DNA of 52,029 nt from Candidatus Poribacteria bacterium (GCA_003635195.1 PYIY01000100.1:1-52029), one strand, 5' to 3'. Counted from the stretch's first letter, positions 1 through 8,849 are shown. Notes: a model not told the origin generated them from the sequence alone. Made by a program: numbers and translations.

Positions 1-2
1 TC

Positions 3-527
3 AATATCGGGGAGAAACCAGCATCGTATGAAGCGTGGTTTTTGAAAACCCCCAACAGTCGCATCGGTTGGCAATATATCCTGACAAATAAAACGAATTT
101 CACCGATCATTTCTTTCGACTCGGCTTTAATCAGAACACCGGGCAACTTCGATACTATACCGAACAAGCCAACAACGTCAGAAAAGCATGGGTAACCGAT
201 GAGGATTACGCCGATGGCAAATGGCACCATGTAGTGGCAACACGTGAAGGCAGCAAGGCACAGATGTATGTCGATGGCGTCCTTGTCAAAGAGGATGAAG
301 CGATGTCCGACGATATAGGCGGCGGTGAGACGAACTGGTACATCGCTCAAAATGGCAATACCGCTGAGTACTTGATAGGCGCGGTGGACGAAGTGCGCAT
401 CTATAAGAAAGTGCTGACGCTGGAAGAAATCAGGCAGAACTTTGAATCCCAGGGCTTGGCGATACAGCCCATCGGGAAGTTGAGTCTTACCTGGGGGCAG
501 ATTAAAGCCGCGCAATCTTATCGTTAA
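3..527 (+). CDS. Secreted LamG/concanavalin-like protein, 5' truncated
   Basis: The reading frame is open to the window edge (phase begins at base 3), so only the C-terminal part is present. The visible ~174 residues form a LamG/concanavalin-like beta-sandwich: an 'W-x-x-A-D-G-K-W-H-H-V-V-A-T' strand, 'M-Y-V-D-G-V-L-V', then 'G-A-V-D-E-V-R-I-Y-K-K-V-L-T-L-E-E-I', the standard end of LamG domains. The protein closes with IQPIGKLSLTWGQIKAAQ, the same tail found on four other secreted proteins in this window. Such domains usually bind carbohydrate or matrix outside the cell; the ligand here is unknown. A TTG at 42 could be mistaken for the start, but the frame and LamG homology continue upstream of it. 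Confidence 0.8.
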   Translation, partial: NIGEKPASYEAWFLKTPNSRIGWQYILTNKTNFTDHFFRLGFNQNTGQLRYYTEQANNVRKAWVTDEDYADGKWHHVVATREGSKAQMYVDGVLVKEDEAMSDDIGGGETNWYIAQNGNTAEYLIGAVDEVRIYKKVLTLEEIRQNFESQGLAIQPIGKLSLTWGQIKAAQSYR

Positions 528-606
528 TCATTGTCAAATTCAAACAACACAACCGGTTCATTTCCTAACGGAAATCCGAAATCCAAGGTAACACAGGAAC
601 TTTCCA

Positions 607-1827
607 ATGAAAGTAGATCCGCAGCAACTCATTGATGATGGCTACATCGTGCTACGACAAGTTGTTCCGCCCGATCAGTTGGAAGGGCTGAGGACGAATT
701 TTGAAACCCTTGTCGAGAAGCAAAAAATAGTCTGGGAACGGGAGCGGAAACCGGACGAAAAACCGGGTGGTGTTTGGACAACAAGTGCACAACCGAGAGT
801 GTTTTTCGATGAGGTCGTTGACGCAGCAACTGCTAATACCGTCGAATTTTGTCTGCATGAGAACACACTCGGCGTGAGTCAGCAACTCATGAGAGCACCC
901 GAGGCAGCGATAACACTGATGGCACTGATGTGTAATCCAGTGCAAGACCACGGACCCGCCAGTTGGCACCGTGATATTGATCCGACAGTACAAGCACCGC
1001 TCAAAGGGATGCAGAGGGATTATATTAAAAACGGACCAGGCTATGTTCAATGGAACATCCCGCTCTACGACGATAGCGTATTCTGGCTCGTGCCGAGAAG
1101 TTATTGCCGTCCCAACACCCCAGAGGAGCACGAACACCTATTGACGCGCGCACAGGAACCAATGCCGGGTGGAATTCCAATTGAACTCTCAGCGGGCGAT
1201 GGGGTGGTCTATAGCCACATGGGTTTACATTGGGGCAGCAACTATAGCACAAAATTACGACGGACTGTTCACCTCGGCTATCGTGCCTTCGGTGGTGATT
1301 CGTATCCAATCGTTGACCATTTTTATTGGAATTTAGGATTCACCCAACATCTTCCCGCCGAGGCTCGCGCCCGATTTGAACATTTTTTCCAACTCCATCA
1401 GCAGCAGAGCGATATAATTGAGGTAACCTTTCACGCCATTCGTGACAGAGACGCTGAAGGTTTTCGAGATGGATTGGCGAAGCTGCACCCGGGTGAAGAG
1501 GAGCGCATGGTCGCAGTCGTATTCCTCTCAAAGTTAGCGAATAAAGTCCACACACTCAAAGACCCTGAAGTCAGCAAACTTTCGATAGAAGAACGCATCG
1601 GTGCGATCTCTGCACATCGACTCAACTTCCATCTCTATGAGAATTTCGCACATCGTTTTTCCACCGAAGCTGCTGAAAGCATTTGGCAGCGGTTCTCGAC
1701 GCTATACGAGAAAATTGAGGCAGAGATCACCCAATCTGTCCCCGACAGAACATCCCGTGTGATGCGCTATCAGTTAACCGATATGCCAGCGAATTTCGGG
1801 GTAGAGGACTTCATTCAGAGCTGGTAG
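607..1827 (+). CDS. Phytanoyl-CoA dioxygenase (PhyH) family oxygenase
   Basis: 406 residues. Predicted non-haem Fe(II)/2-oxoglutarate oxygenase of the PhyH family. The iron facial triad is readable: H121 and D123 in 'SWHRDID', and a distal His at H208 (or H204) in 'YSHMGLHWGSN'; R219 in 'KLRRTVHLGYR' suits 2-oxoglutarate binding. The N-terminus 'I-D-D-G-Y-I-V-L-R' is typical. The C-terminal ~150 residues lie beyond the core fold and resemble nothing I recognise, making this longer than usual (~280-300). An AGGA lies just upstream of the ATG. It is the first of three PhyH paralogues in the window; substrate cannot be told from sequence. Cytoplasmic, no signal peptide. Confidence 0.85.
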   Translation: MKVDPQQLIDDGYIVLRQVVPPDQLEGLRTNFETLVEKQKIVWERERKPDEKPGGVWTTSAQPRVFFDEVVDAATANTVEFCLHENTLGVSQQLMRAPEAAITLMALMCNPVQDHGPASWHRDIDPTVQAPLKGMQRDYIKNGPGYVQWNIPLYDDSVFWLVPRSYCRPNTPEEHEHLLTRAQEPMPGGIPIELSAGDGVVYSHMGLHWGSNYSTKLRRTVHLGYRAFGGDSYPIVDHFYWNLGFTQHLPAEARARFEHFFQLHQQQSDIIEVTFHAIRDRDAEGFRDGLAKLHPGEEERMVAVVFLSKLANKVHTLKDPEVSKLSIEERIGAISAHRLNFHLYENFAHRFSTEAAESIWQRFSTLYEKIEAEITQSVPDRTSRVMRYQLTDMPANFGVEDFIQSW

Positions 1828-1945
1828 AAATGTAGAACAACTTTCAAACGACTTGCGTCAATCAGATGTGTCTATCGCACAAGTGGTATGCGACTTGCAC
1901 TGGAAGATTGCGCAATTTCACCATGAAACTAACAGGAGCTAACCA

Positions 1946-3091
1946 TTGACAGAAAATCAAAGTGTAATCATCAAAATTGAGGCGGGTTCAGTCAAGCGGC
2001 ACAATGACCTCGTCCGCTTGCCTTTCAAGCCAAAACGTTACTTTCCCGATTGGCAAGAAGGGGTCTCAATACTTGCGATGTCCATAACGGATGCAGACGG
2101 TCATGCCTCCGGTGAGGATATCCCATGTCAATTCGAGCCGACGCTCCGTGAACTTGCATGGCAGACAGGCGAACTTTCGGCGGGGACATCGGCATATTAC
2201 GCGATCCGACAGACAAATGGACCGCCACCAAAAACCCGTTATCACATCGAGCAGAAACCCGCGCATCTGCTTATCTCTGCCGATGACGCGTTATTCGCAC
2301 GATACAATTTTCTCGGTGTCTGGAAACCTTACTTTTGGCCCCTTAACGGAAATCATGGAACTGTGGTCCGCGGGGCTGGCGGCGAGGATCATCCGCATCA
2401 CACAGGGCTTTACCTCGCCTACGGAGGACACGGTGAAGGTGGATCTGCGAACATCTGGTCTGATTGGGATGAACCCCCTTATGGACCCTGCGGGAAGATG
2501 TTGCACCAACGCTTCGTCCGAATCACTGAGGGGAACGTCTACGCTGAATTCGTCGAAGACCTGATCCATGTCAAGGGAGATGGTGAAGTTATCATGACAG
2601 AAACGCGGACCGCTCGAGCATGGTATGCGGATGATACGCGACGGTTTCTGGAAATTACGCACGAAACGACACCACCACTGGATATCGGTGATCGGCAATT
2701 CCTCTGCGTAGCACGCTTGAATCCGTCAATGGGTATCCCAGAGAAAGGGCACGTTGAAAATTCTGAAGGACTGATCGGCAGAACAGCGGTGCATCATCAA
2801 CGCGCCCGGTGGTGCGATTTAGGCGGCACAGTGGGAGATGGCGTGGCTGGTATCGCGCTGTTTGATCACCCAGAAAACGCTGAACATCCGGGCTTTTTCG
2901 GGGAAATCGCCGTACCGGAACAGATGAGCATCCTCCACCATCCACCTGATGAGCTGGAAGATGATCGTTTCCGCCTGCAATTTGGAGTCTATGTCCACGA
3001 AGGTGTTACGCCAGATGCAGATGTCGAAAGGCATTATCAGTGCTACATAAATCCGGTGCAGGCGGAGGTCTTGAGGGATTCAGAGTTTTAG
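1946..3091 (+). CDS. DUF6807 (PmoA-like) family protein
   Basis: 381 residues, starting at TTG with AGGAGC six bases upstream, which decides the start. The motif HPHHTGLYLAYG (residues 149-160) followed by 'N-I-W-S-D-W' is the hallmark of the family annotated as DUF6807 or 'methane oxygenase PmoA'. Despite that name it is unrelated in role to membrane particulate methane monooxygenase and is common in sugar-catabolising Planctomycetes and Poribacteria. The function is not established; a beta-sandwich, carbohydrate-active role is often assumed. It follows the PhyH gene on the same strand after 118 bases and converges on the next PhyH gene. No signal peptide. Confidence 0.75.
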   Translation: MTENQSVIIKIEAGSVKRHNDLVRLPFKPKRYFPDWQEGVSILAMSITDADGHASGEDIPCQFEPTLRELAWQTGELSAGTSAYYAIRQTNGPPPKTRYHIEQKPAHLLISADDALFARYNFLGVWKPYFWPLNGNHGTVVRGAGGEDHPHHTGLYLAYGGHGEGGSANIWSDWDEPPYGPCGKMLHQRFVRITEGNVYAEFVEDLIHVKGDGEVIMTETRTARAWYADDTRRFLEITHETTPPLDIGDRQFLCVARLNPSMGIPEKGHVENSEGLIGRTAVHHQRARWCDLGGTVGDGVAGIALFDHPENAEHPGFFGEIAVPEQMSILHHPPDELEDDRFRLQFGVYVHEGVTPDADVERHYQCYINPVQAEVLRDSEF

Positions 3092-3151
3092 GCAATGTGT
3101 TTAACCCCCTAAAGAATCAACGGTATGAAGGTTCCCTATGGGCATTCCCCG

Positions 3152-3165
3152 CCCCTTATCAGGGG
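3152..3165. repeat. Short hairpin of a dispersed repeat, CCCCTTATCAGGGG
   Basis: Lies between the convergent DUF6807 and PhyH genes. A 5-bp CCCCT/AGGGG stem encloses TATC. Its reverse complement (CCCCTGATAAGGGG) matches the core of longer copies near 24443 and 42350, so this looks like a worn copy of a dispersed intergenic repeat. No T-run follows on either strand, so terminator activity is doubtful. Confidence 0.4.
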
Positions 3166-3223
3166 ACCTGAAATCCGTAAGTCCTGTCACAGTTGTTCCG
3201 TTTCATAGCAGACCGTCGCCAAG

Positions 3224-4042
3224 TCACTCCGGCCGCTTGCGGTGCTTAACATCCAGCTCGCGAAGGAGTGCCAAAGTGTCCTCAAACGACAGCTCACCCG
3301 TTGCAGCCGTGTGTTCGAGGTAGTCGCGCGTTTTGTTGTTGAATACACTATAAAAGGCACGCGCCTCAGGATCGGGATGATCTCGCCAAAGTTCGACAGG
3401 TATGATCGAATCCTCGCTCAAGTACCGACGGTTCGGATGCCCGTAATAGACTTGGACCGTCTTGCGTTCTGCCTGTGTGGGACGGGTTGTCGCGGTGTGT
3501 AAAACACCGATGTTGAAGAGTATCGCTGTCCCAGCAGGACCGTACAAATCGACAATTCCACCACGCGCCAACTGTGCATCTGTTTCGAGAATCTCAGCAT
3601 CCACTGATTCCGGTGACAAGGAGAAACAGTGTGTCGTTTCATCAACATCGGTCAGATACAGCATCAACTGGACGAACCCGATGCGCAGTGGATGTTCAAG
3701 CCAGTGCCTCGGACCATCTCGATGCCAGCCGCGATTCAGTTCTCCGTCGTACGGCGCCATGTGCCGGATGCAGATTTCTGAAAAGCAAGGGGCATTGCCC
3801 ATCAGTGTGTGTAGGCAATCCATGACGATCGGATGCCGAATTGCATCGTCGAATTCCGGTGAAGTCAGAAGTGCATCGCAATTCACGGTCTGGTAATGTC
3901 CGATACGATACCAGTGATCTTCAACTTCAGTGCGGTCCCGGTCAAAAGCATGAACAAAATGCTCAACCTCGGTATCACTCAGAATCTTACCGAGTGAGAC
4001 ATAGCCATTTTCTTTAAAAAACGCATAATCTGCTGGCTTCAT
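3224..4042 (-). CDS. Phytanoyl-CoA dioxygenase (PhyH) family oxygenase
   Basis: 272 residues, normal length for the family. The iron site is H107/D109 in 'RGWHRDGPRHW' and H182 in 'GVLHTATTRPTQ'; R193 in 'AERKTVQVYYG' is the likely 2-oxoglutarate anchor. It begins 'A-D-Y-A-F-F-K-E-N-G-Y-V-S-L-G', the usual N-terminal helix and strand. GAGGAAAAGCAC precedes the ATG, a good ribosome site. Upstream on the same strand sits a Gfo/Idh/MocA oxidoreductase gene, 105 bases away, so the two may be cotranscribed. PhyH and Gfo/Idh/MocA genes often occur together in this type of genome; the substrate is unknown. Confidence 0.87.
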   Translation of the reverse strand: MKPADYAFFKENGYVSLGKILSDTEVEHFVHAFDRDRTEVEDHWYRIGHYQTVNCDALLTSPEFDDAIRHPIVMDCLHTLMGNAPCFSEICIRHMAPYDGELNRGWHRDGPRHWLEHPLRIGFVQLMLYLTDVDETTHCFSLSPESVDAEILETDAQLARGGIVDLYGPAGTAILFNIGVLHTATTRPTQAERKTVQVYYGHPNRRYLSEDSIIPVELWRDHPDPEARAFYSVFNNKTRDYLEHTAATGELSFEDTLALLRELDVKHRKRPE

Positions 4043-4147
4043 GTGCTTTTCCTCGCCTCAATCCTCTGCGGGTGCGGTCAGGAGACCGTTCCTACAGCAG
4101 TTTGTGCAGTTCGCTGTTTTGGGGATTTTGTAGCGCATCCGCGACTT

Positions 4148-5254
4148 CTATCGACTCGCTTGTAAGCGTCGAACCCGAGCGGGTGTGTCGTCGCCTTGGA
4201 TCTCCGAGGAGAGAATCCGAAGGCTCCGGTCTTCAACCGGCAGCTCAACTTTCACACCGCCACGCCGATGCGATTCTCGGAGCGCGACCGCTACCTCTAA
4301 CGCTTCGCGTCCATCTTCCCCTGAACACTTCGGAGAAGTCCCGTTCTCAATAGCGTTAATGAGGTCTGCAACGATTGTCAATCCCATACCCTGCATCCGC
4401 ACGGGGATCGGGAATGGACACTGGGCTGGTACACCGCGTCCCCGCCGTCCGCCGGGAATCACACGAATCAACTCGAATGTTTCGGCGTTGTTGACGGAAC
4501 GGATACGTCCGGTTGTGCCGATGACATCAACCTCCCAGGGTGCCGCGCCACACGATGTGCTGCGGAGATACGCCCGAACCCCGTTGTCAAAAACGAGATA
4601 GCCGTTTCCCTGCAGGTCCCTTTCACCCGCGGCGGCTTCATCGGATTGCATCTCACCGAAAACCCACTCCACATTTCCGCCTGCCATGTAACGTAAAATA
4701 TCAATAGCATGGCTGCCGTTATGTGAAAGTCCACACTGCGCATAGACTGTCACCTGAAGTACATCGCCGATTTCGCCTTCGTCGATGAGTTTTCGAGCCT
4801 CGCTAAAGAACGGATTCCAGCGTCGCGCACAGTTTATCGCCAGCGCGACACCTTCTGCTCGGCAGGTCTCCACCATCTCATCCGCTTCAGCGAGACTCAG
4901 CGAAATCGGTTTCTCTGCCCAAATCGCTCTGACACTGGAGCGCGCCACATCCTGAACGATAGTTGATCGAATTCGCGCCGTCGTGCAGACACTGACAATA
5001 TCCAGATTTTCCTTCTCCAGCATCTCACGATAATCACTATAAATATGCTCAGAACCCAGTCCCCACCGTTCCCCGAAAATCGCGCCCTGTTCGGCATGCA
5101 GATCTGCACCTGCAACCAATTCCACATTCGGTGCGGCGTGATAGGTCGGACCGTGGCAATAGGGCAAAAAAAGCGACCCGCCTTGCGTGATTTCGTCGTC
5201 AAAGGTACTCCCCATACGTCCCAAACCGATTACGCCTGCTCTATATGTTGCCAT
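4148..5254 (-). CDS. Gfo/Idh/MocA family oxidoreductase
   Basis: 368 residues. The N-terminal Rossmann fold carries G-L-G-R-M-G (10-15) for NAD(P); the diagnostic E-K-P is at 114-116, and 'N-G-S-H-A-I-D-I-L-R-Y' near 182 supplies the active-site His/Asp helix. The C-terminal half is the family's alpha/beta substrate domain. Members oxidise or epimerise sugars, inositols and amino-sugars in the cytoplasm; the exact substrate is not readable. The start is well supported by GGAGGAAACAAG before ATG. An insertion 'T-Q-G-G-S-L-F-L-P-Y-C-H-G' after the first helix is a local oddity. It precedes the PhyH gene on the same strand. Confidence 0.88.
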   Translation of the reverse strand: MATYRAGVIGLGRMGSTFDDEITQGGSLFLPYCHGPTYHAAPNVELVAGADLHAEQGAIFGERWGLGSEHIYSDYREMLEKENLDIVSVCTTARIRSTIVQDVARSSVRAIWAEKPISLSLAEADEMVETCRAEGVALAINCARRWNPFFSEARKLIDEGEIGDVLQVTVYAQCGLSHNGSHAIDILRYMAGGNVEWVFGEMQSDEAAAGERDLQGNGYLVFDNGVRAYLRSTSCGAAPWEVDVIGTTGRIRSVNNAETFELIRVIPGGRRGRGVPAQCPFPIPVRMQGMGLTIVADLINAIENGTSPKCSGEDGREALEVAVALRESHRRGGVKVELPVEDRSLRILSSEIQGDDTPARVRRLQASR

Positions 5255-5309
5255 CTTGTTTCCTCCAAGAGAGTTGTGTTAAATGAGAGAAGTTTTGACA
5301 GTGATATGT

Positions 5310-5768
5310 TTATGGGACAGTATCTGCATTTAGTACAGAATCCGGCCCACGGATACCATTTTGCGCCAATATCTGAAGATATTTACCTCTTTTGACGCTT
5401 GATGCAGTTTTTCCTGTAGAAATCCAGTGGTAAGTACCCTGACTTTCCAAACCCTCAAGGTTTTTTGCAGAAAGTTTACGCCACTGCTTTAACCACTGCA
5501 ATTTCGCTATGATTTCTCTTACTTTACGCGTATTATCCGCCGGATGAACTTCAACATAGTAAACCCTGTCCCTATAACCGAACACGTAATCCCAACGAGG
5601 TGCGTTCGGATACCGCTTCATCAGACAAGTGTCTACATCAACGCTTCCTGTTAGGTCTCGTGTCTCACGTACAGCGACTTTGCCACTATTCCCCCCCAAC
5701 GCCTGTAAACCGTTCCTCAGACACTGCGCAATTTCTGGAGTGCTCCTAATAGCATCGGTAAAATTCAA
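5310..5768 (-). CDS. Small nuclease-like protein paired with an ATPase
   Basis: 152 residues. It starts at TTG, overlapping the ATPase stop by 4 bases (TTGA), with GGGAG placed correctly upstream; this is strong evidence for translational coupling. No named family is recognised. The central stretch 'R-W-D-Y-V-F-G-Y-R-D-R-V-Y-Y-V-E-V-H-P-A' (59-77) has the spacing of a PD-(D/E)xK nuclease core, D60 then E73-x-H75 with His replacing the usual Lys, followed by a helix 'I-I-A-K-L-Q-W-L-K-Q-W'. Nuclease activity is inference. Context (ABC-type ATPase upstream, restriction-modification genes nearby) suggests the effector half of a two-gene defence cassette. Confidence 0.6.
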   Translation of the reverse strand: MNFTDAIRSTPEIAQCLRNGLQALGGNSGKVAVRETRDLTGSVDVDTCLMKRYPNAPRWDYVFGYRDRVYYVEVHPADNTRKVREIIAKLQWLKQWRKLSAKNLEGLESQGTYHWISTGKTASSVKRGKYLQILAQNGIRGPDSVLNADTVP

Positions 5769-6916
5769 AGATCACTCTCCCACACAGCCTCTGTAACAAC
5801 GTCAGCAGATTTCGTGCTAAATAGTGTAAGCCCCCCCCAATCCGATACTGCTTCATCCGGATCTTCAGCATCTAAGGTTGAAATGTCTTTGACGCTCACA
5901 ACACTATCTTGACGAGAAAAATAATAGGTTTTGAAAGTTTTTTTATTTAAGATTGTCTCCGTGAGATCTTTGGAATAGGCACCCGCTTTCAAATTCAACA
6001 ACTGTCTTAACCGTGTTGGACCAGAATTTGATTTAGCAATAAATCGAATTGCCCAGATAAGTTCTAAAATTTGGGCTGAATGCGTAGAAACGATGACTTT
6101 GTAGCCACGCCTCATAAGCTCTAAAAAAACAATAAGCAATGCTGAAATTGCTTGGGGATGTAACCCCATTTCCGGTTCTTCAATAATAACCCAATTGATG
6201 TTATCTTTCTTCCGCGCTTTCCCAGAGGGCATTAACCAATACAATCCCAACAGAAGAGGTGTAAATTCCCTTTGTCCAGTTGACCAAGTCATGAACGGTA
6301 GTTGAGTGTCTGCAACATTTAAGACAATACGTTTACGTAATCCGGACCTATCCAATCTAATTTCAGCGTCCCCATAAATGCTTCTCGCAATCGCGTCTCG
6401 GAGTGTCTTATTCATGCGCCCTTCCTGCGGAAATATAGCACGTTCACCTGATCCTAAGCCTGTTTCCATTAATAAACGCAGTTGTTCACTGAACTCCTTA
6501 ACGACGTACGGATCACTTATTGCATAGTCCGTAAAAGCACGAGGCCACCCATCTTTCAGCGTCACAACCCGGTGTGCTGGTATCAGAAAAAGGTTCTCAG
6601 CTTTTTTTCTTTTTGATAATGCTTTTTGAGGCGTAAAATCCGCTTTATCAACAGTAACTTTTGTCTCATCCTCGTTCCAAACCGTCTCCATTCCTTCACC
6701 AAAATAAAGGAACAAAAAATTCTCCGTTTTCTTTTGCCAATCAAAACCGTGTTTTTTCAGGGTTTGCGTAATATCGCCTGCATCTAAGATTAACTTCACA
6801 AGTTGGAGTAGAATGCTTTTCCCACTCGCTTGCTCCCCGACGAACACCGTCATATCCCCAAAGGAAATGTCGGCTTCCGGAATTTGTCCCAATGAAGTTA
6901 GTTTGATGCGTTCCAT
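5765..6916 (-). CDS. ABC/SMC-type AAA ATPase (AAA_15/AAA_21-like)
   Basis: 383 residues. Walker A is GEQASGKS (27-34), the ABC-like signature S-T-G-Q-R-E is at 212-217, Walker B V-I-I-E-E-P-E at 243-249 is followed by G-L-H-P, and the H-loop S-T-H-S is at 277-280. This is the OLD/RecF-like soluble ATPase group found in many defence systems (Septu, Gabija, PARIS, retron ATPases). No TOPRIM or HNH domain is fused; the C-terminal ~90 residues are unassigned. The gene overlaps the following small nuclease-like gene by 4 bases, so the two very probably act together. AT-rich relative to the sugar-metabolism genes, suggesting transfer. Confidence 0.85.
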   Translation of the reverse strand: MERIKLTSLGQIPEADISFGDMTVFVGEQASGKSILLQLVKLILDAGDITQTLKKHGFDWQKKTENFLFLYFGEGMETVWNEDETKVTVDKADFTPQKALSKRKKAENLFLIPAHRVVTLKDGWPRAFTDYAISDPYVVKEFSEQLRLLMETGLGSGERAIFPQEGRMNKTLRDAIARSIYGDAEIRLDRSGLRKRIVLNVADTQLPFMTWSTGQREFTPLLLGLYWLMPSGKARKKDNINWVIIEEPEMGLHPQAISALLIVFLELMRRGYKVIVSTHSAQILELIWAIRFIAKSNSGPTRLRQLLNLKAGAYSKDLTETILNKKTFKTYYFSRQDSVVSVKDISTLDAEDPDEAVSDWGGLTLFSTKSADVVTEAVWESDL

Positions 6917-6996
6917 AATTATCTTGCTCCCCTTTCCAATATTTTAACTGTAAGGGCAAGGTTACCTCGTCCTACTAATATTTATTTTACCACAAT

Positions 6997-7626
6997 TCAG
7001 ATTCTCTCGTAGACAAAATCCAACCACCTATTTTGTGGCGATATAATTTGGGGTTTCGGCGAAAGCGGGGTCCAATATGGCTTGAAAATGTGTCCCAGAT
7101 CGCTCTTTAATTCCCATGCATCCGCTGTTTCTTCTTGCGTGGATAAATGGAAAAAATGTCTTTTCTTCTGCGCACTTAAGTTTTCATTCGGCACCCATCC
7201 TGTAATGTTAGTGTCAATGCCCGTAGGTTTGTGAAATTTGTCGTATTCGTATTCAATGTACGAAATATATGTGAAATCCTCCCGTGTGGAACGGTAATCA
7301 ACGGTAAGTCCTTTGGGTAACTTTCGCTTGTAGGGAATTGCCCTTAAGTTGGGTTTGATATAAACCTGCGTTGTTTCCGCTATGATTCTTTGGTTATTTT
7401 CCAATTCATTCTCAAAACAACCCAGATAGTCTTCAATTTCCACAGACCGTAACCCGGTTTCCTCATAAGCCTCTCGCTTCACAGCTGTTTCAATATCCTC
7501 ACCGTCCTCAACAGTACCTGCAGGAATCTGAATCCCCGCAGTCGGGTGTTTAAAGACCAGCAACTCTTTAACACCACCCCTTTCGCGTACGATAAATGCA
7601 GTAACCTTCTGGACGACTCTACTCAC
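6997..7626 (-). CDS. NUDIX hydrolase domain protein
   Basis: 209 residues. A complete NUDIX box runs from G37 to L59 (G-T-V-E-D-G-E ... R-E-A-Y-E-E-T-G-L), giving the Mg-binding glutamates E52, E55 and E56. It would cleave a nucleoside diphosphate linked to X; the substrate is unknown. The fold usually needs ~150 residues, so the last ~60 are an extra C-terminal extension. The start is GTG with AGGAG nine bases upstream; that ribosome site lies inside the end of the preceding peptidase gene, which stops only 2 bases before. The two are likely translated from one message, leading on to the ATPase pair. Confidence 0.85.
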   Translation of the reverse strand: MSRVVQKVTAFIVRERGGVKELLVFKHPTAGIQIPAGTVEDGEDIETAVKREAYEETGLRSVEIEDYLGCFENELENNQRIIAETTQVYIKPNLRAIPYKRKLPKGLTVDYRSTREDFTYISYIEYEYDKFHKPTGIDTNITGWVPNENLSAQKKRHFFHLSTQEETADAWELKSDLGHIFKPYWTPLSPKPQIISPQNRWLDFVYERI

Positions 7627-7628
7627 TC

Positions 7629-8849
7629 TTACTTCTCCTGAACCGATTGTGCTGCACCTAAAAGCGCACGCCCCGTCTTTTCTTCAGCGCGAAACACAGC
7701 AAGATTACCACTATTGGCATCTTTGACCAACCAAATATGACCGGCATAAGTATGCTGAGTGCCAAACTCACCAGCAGCTATCTTGCCATAACGTTTTTCT
7801 TCACCTTCACCATCTACCCAATAGTACGCCATCTCGGCTTCGGTGAGATTCACAAAGATGATCGCTGTTTCGGTCCGGCTATCACCTGATCTTAGGTTTG
7901 GCAGCAAACTCGGATCGTGCGCCTCCAATTCTACCCACCTGTCACCACCTTCGCTGTTCGGATCCTTCAATTGCTTATAGAACTCTATTAACTCCGCAGG
8001 CCACTCAAACTTCGGAGACGCTTCAGGATTGAACCCATGGAGATGTGAGAGACTCAAACGGGTCACCGCTCGTGTATATCGCCACCACCCGTCGCCATAG
8101 ACCTCAGTCAACAACGCAGCGAGTGCGGGGTCATACGCTTTCAACTTGTCGCGGGTATCAACATGATTATGTTGGTCATCGTTCGCCCGGTTCGTATAAA
8201 ACCAAGACTGCGTGCCTTCAGCCCAGTATTCTGCTCTGTTTGTAATGGCATAGGTGTCTTTCCACAATCCTTTTTCGACTGCAGCATCATATAGCACTTT
8301 AAGACGGTTATCGAAACTCGGATCCACTGTATTTAATCCCATCCGATGAATCGCATGTGCGAACTCATGCACCAGAATGTTCGAAGTCGAATACGGATCG
8401 CCTTCATAATTAAGCAGGTTCTCCTCACCACAACTTACAGCAGGTCTTGCTGGTGTGGGACCCAAACCGCGGGCGCGTCGATCCCAATAGTAGTCAGGTT
8501 GGAGATCGCTATGTTCGGGAATCTGTGTCGTCAGTTCGTTATGTGCCATCACAGCAAAACGCACGTTATTTTTTGCGAGTGCCTGCAACACATCCTGACG
8601 GTGCCCAATCATCTGCCGAATGAGCCACGCTGCCTCTTTTAAAGCATAAGGATTCACCTTCGATGATGCGACAACAGGCAATCCTTCCACATCAATCCAC
8701 TGGACGTAAAAGGGGTCCAAGTTAAAAGTTTCACGAACAGTATCTGGTGGTGGGATAGGTTCAGAAATATTGAAGTTCTGCGCCATCGCAGTCGGTTGGA
8801 TTGCGAAAAATAACACACAAACTATGAAAATAGCAGTTAGATAAAGCAT
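7629..8849 (-). CDS. Secreted zinc metallopeptidase with C-terminal VHL-beta-like domain
   Basis: 406 residues. A signal peptide (1-23, hydrophobic core then A-M-A) points to export. The zinc site is HEFAH (161-165) with a likely third ligand Glu in 'A-E-Y-W-A-E-G-T-Q-S-W-F' (E207/E211), a gluzincin-like arrangement with two conserved Trp/Phe. Residues ~317-395 resemble the von Hippel-Lindau beta domain: 'I-I-F-V-N-L-T-E', 'Y-Y-W-V-D-G-E-G', 'Y-A-G-H-I-W-L-V-K-D', 'L-A-V-F-R-A-E-E'. Bacterial VHL-beta-like domains are known but uncommon; binding of a hydroxylated or other peptide would be speculation. It lies between the methyltransferase and NUDIX genes on the same strand. Confidence 0.8.
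   Translation of the reverse strand: MLYLTAIFIVCVLFFAIQPTAMAQNFNISEPIPPPDTVRETFNLDPFYVQWIDVEGLPVVASSKVNPYALKEAAWLIRQMIGHRQDVLQALAKNNVRFAVMAHNELTTQIPEHSDLQPDYYWDRRARGLGPTPARPAVSCGEENLLNYEGDPYSTSNILVHEFAHAIHRMGLNTVDPSFDNRLKVLYDAAVEKGLWKDTYAITNRAEYWAEGTQSWFYTNRANDDQHNHVDTRDKLKAYDPALAALLTEVYGDGWWRYTRAVTRLSLSHLHGFNPEASPKFEWPAELIEFYKQLKDPNSEGGDRWVELEAHDPSLLPNLRSGDSRTETAIIFVNLTEAEMAYYWVDGEGEEKRYGKIAAGEFGTQHTYAGHIWLVKDANSGNLAVFRAEEKTGRALLGAAQSVQEK

Noticed and set aside
652..1137. 161-codon minus-strand frame
   Set aside because: It is antisense to the first PhyH gene, with no recognisable domain.
1946..3091. Particulate methane monooxygenase subunit
   Set aside because: The database name 'PmoA' for this family is misleading; there are no membrane helices and the motif is that of soluble DUF6807.
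5765..6916. OLD-family ATPase-nuclease such as GajA
   Set aside because: No C-terminal TOPRIM domain is present in the 383 residues, and no UvrD-like helicase gene is adjacent.
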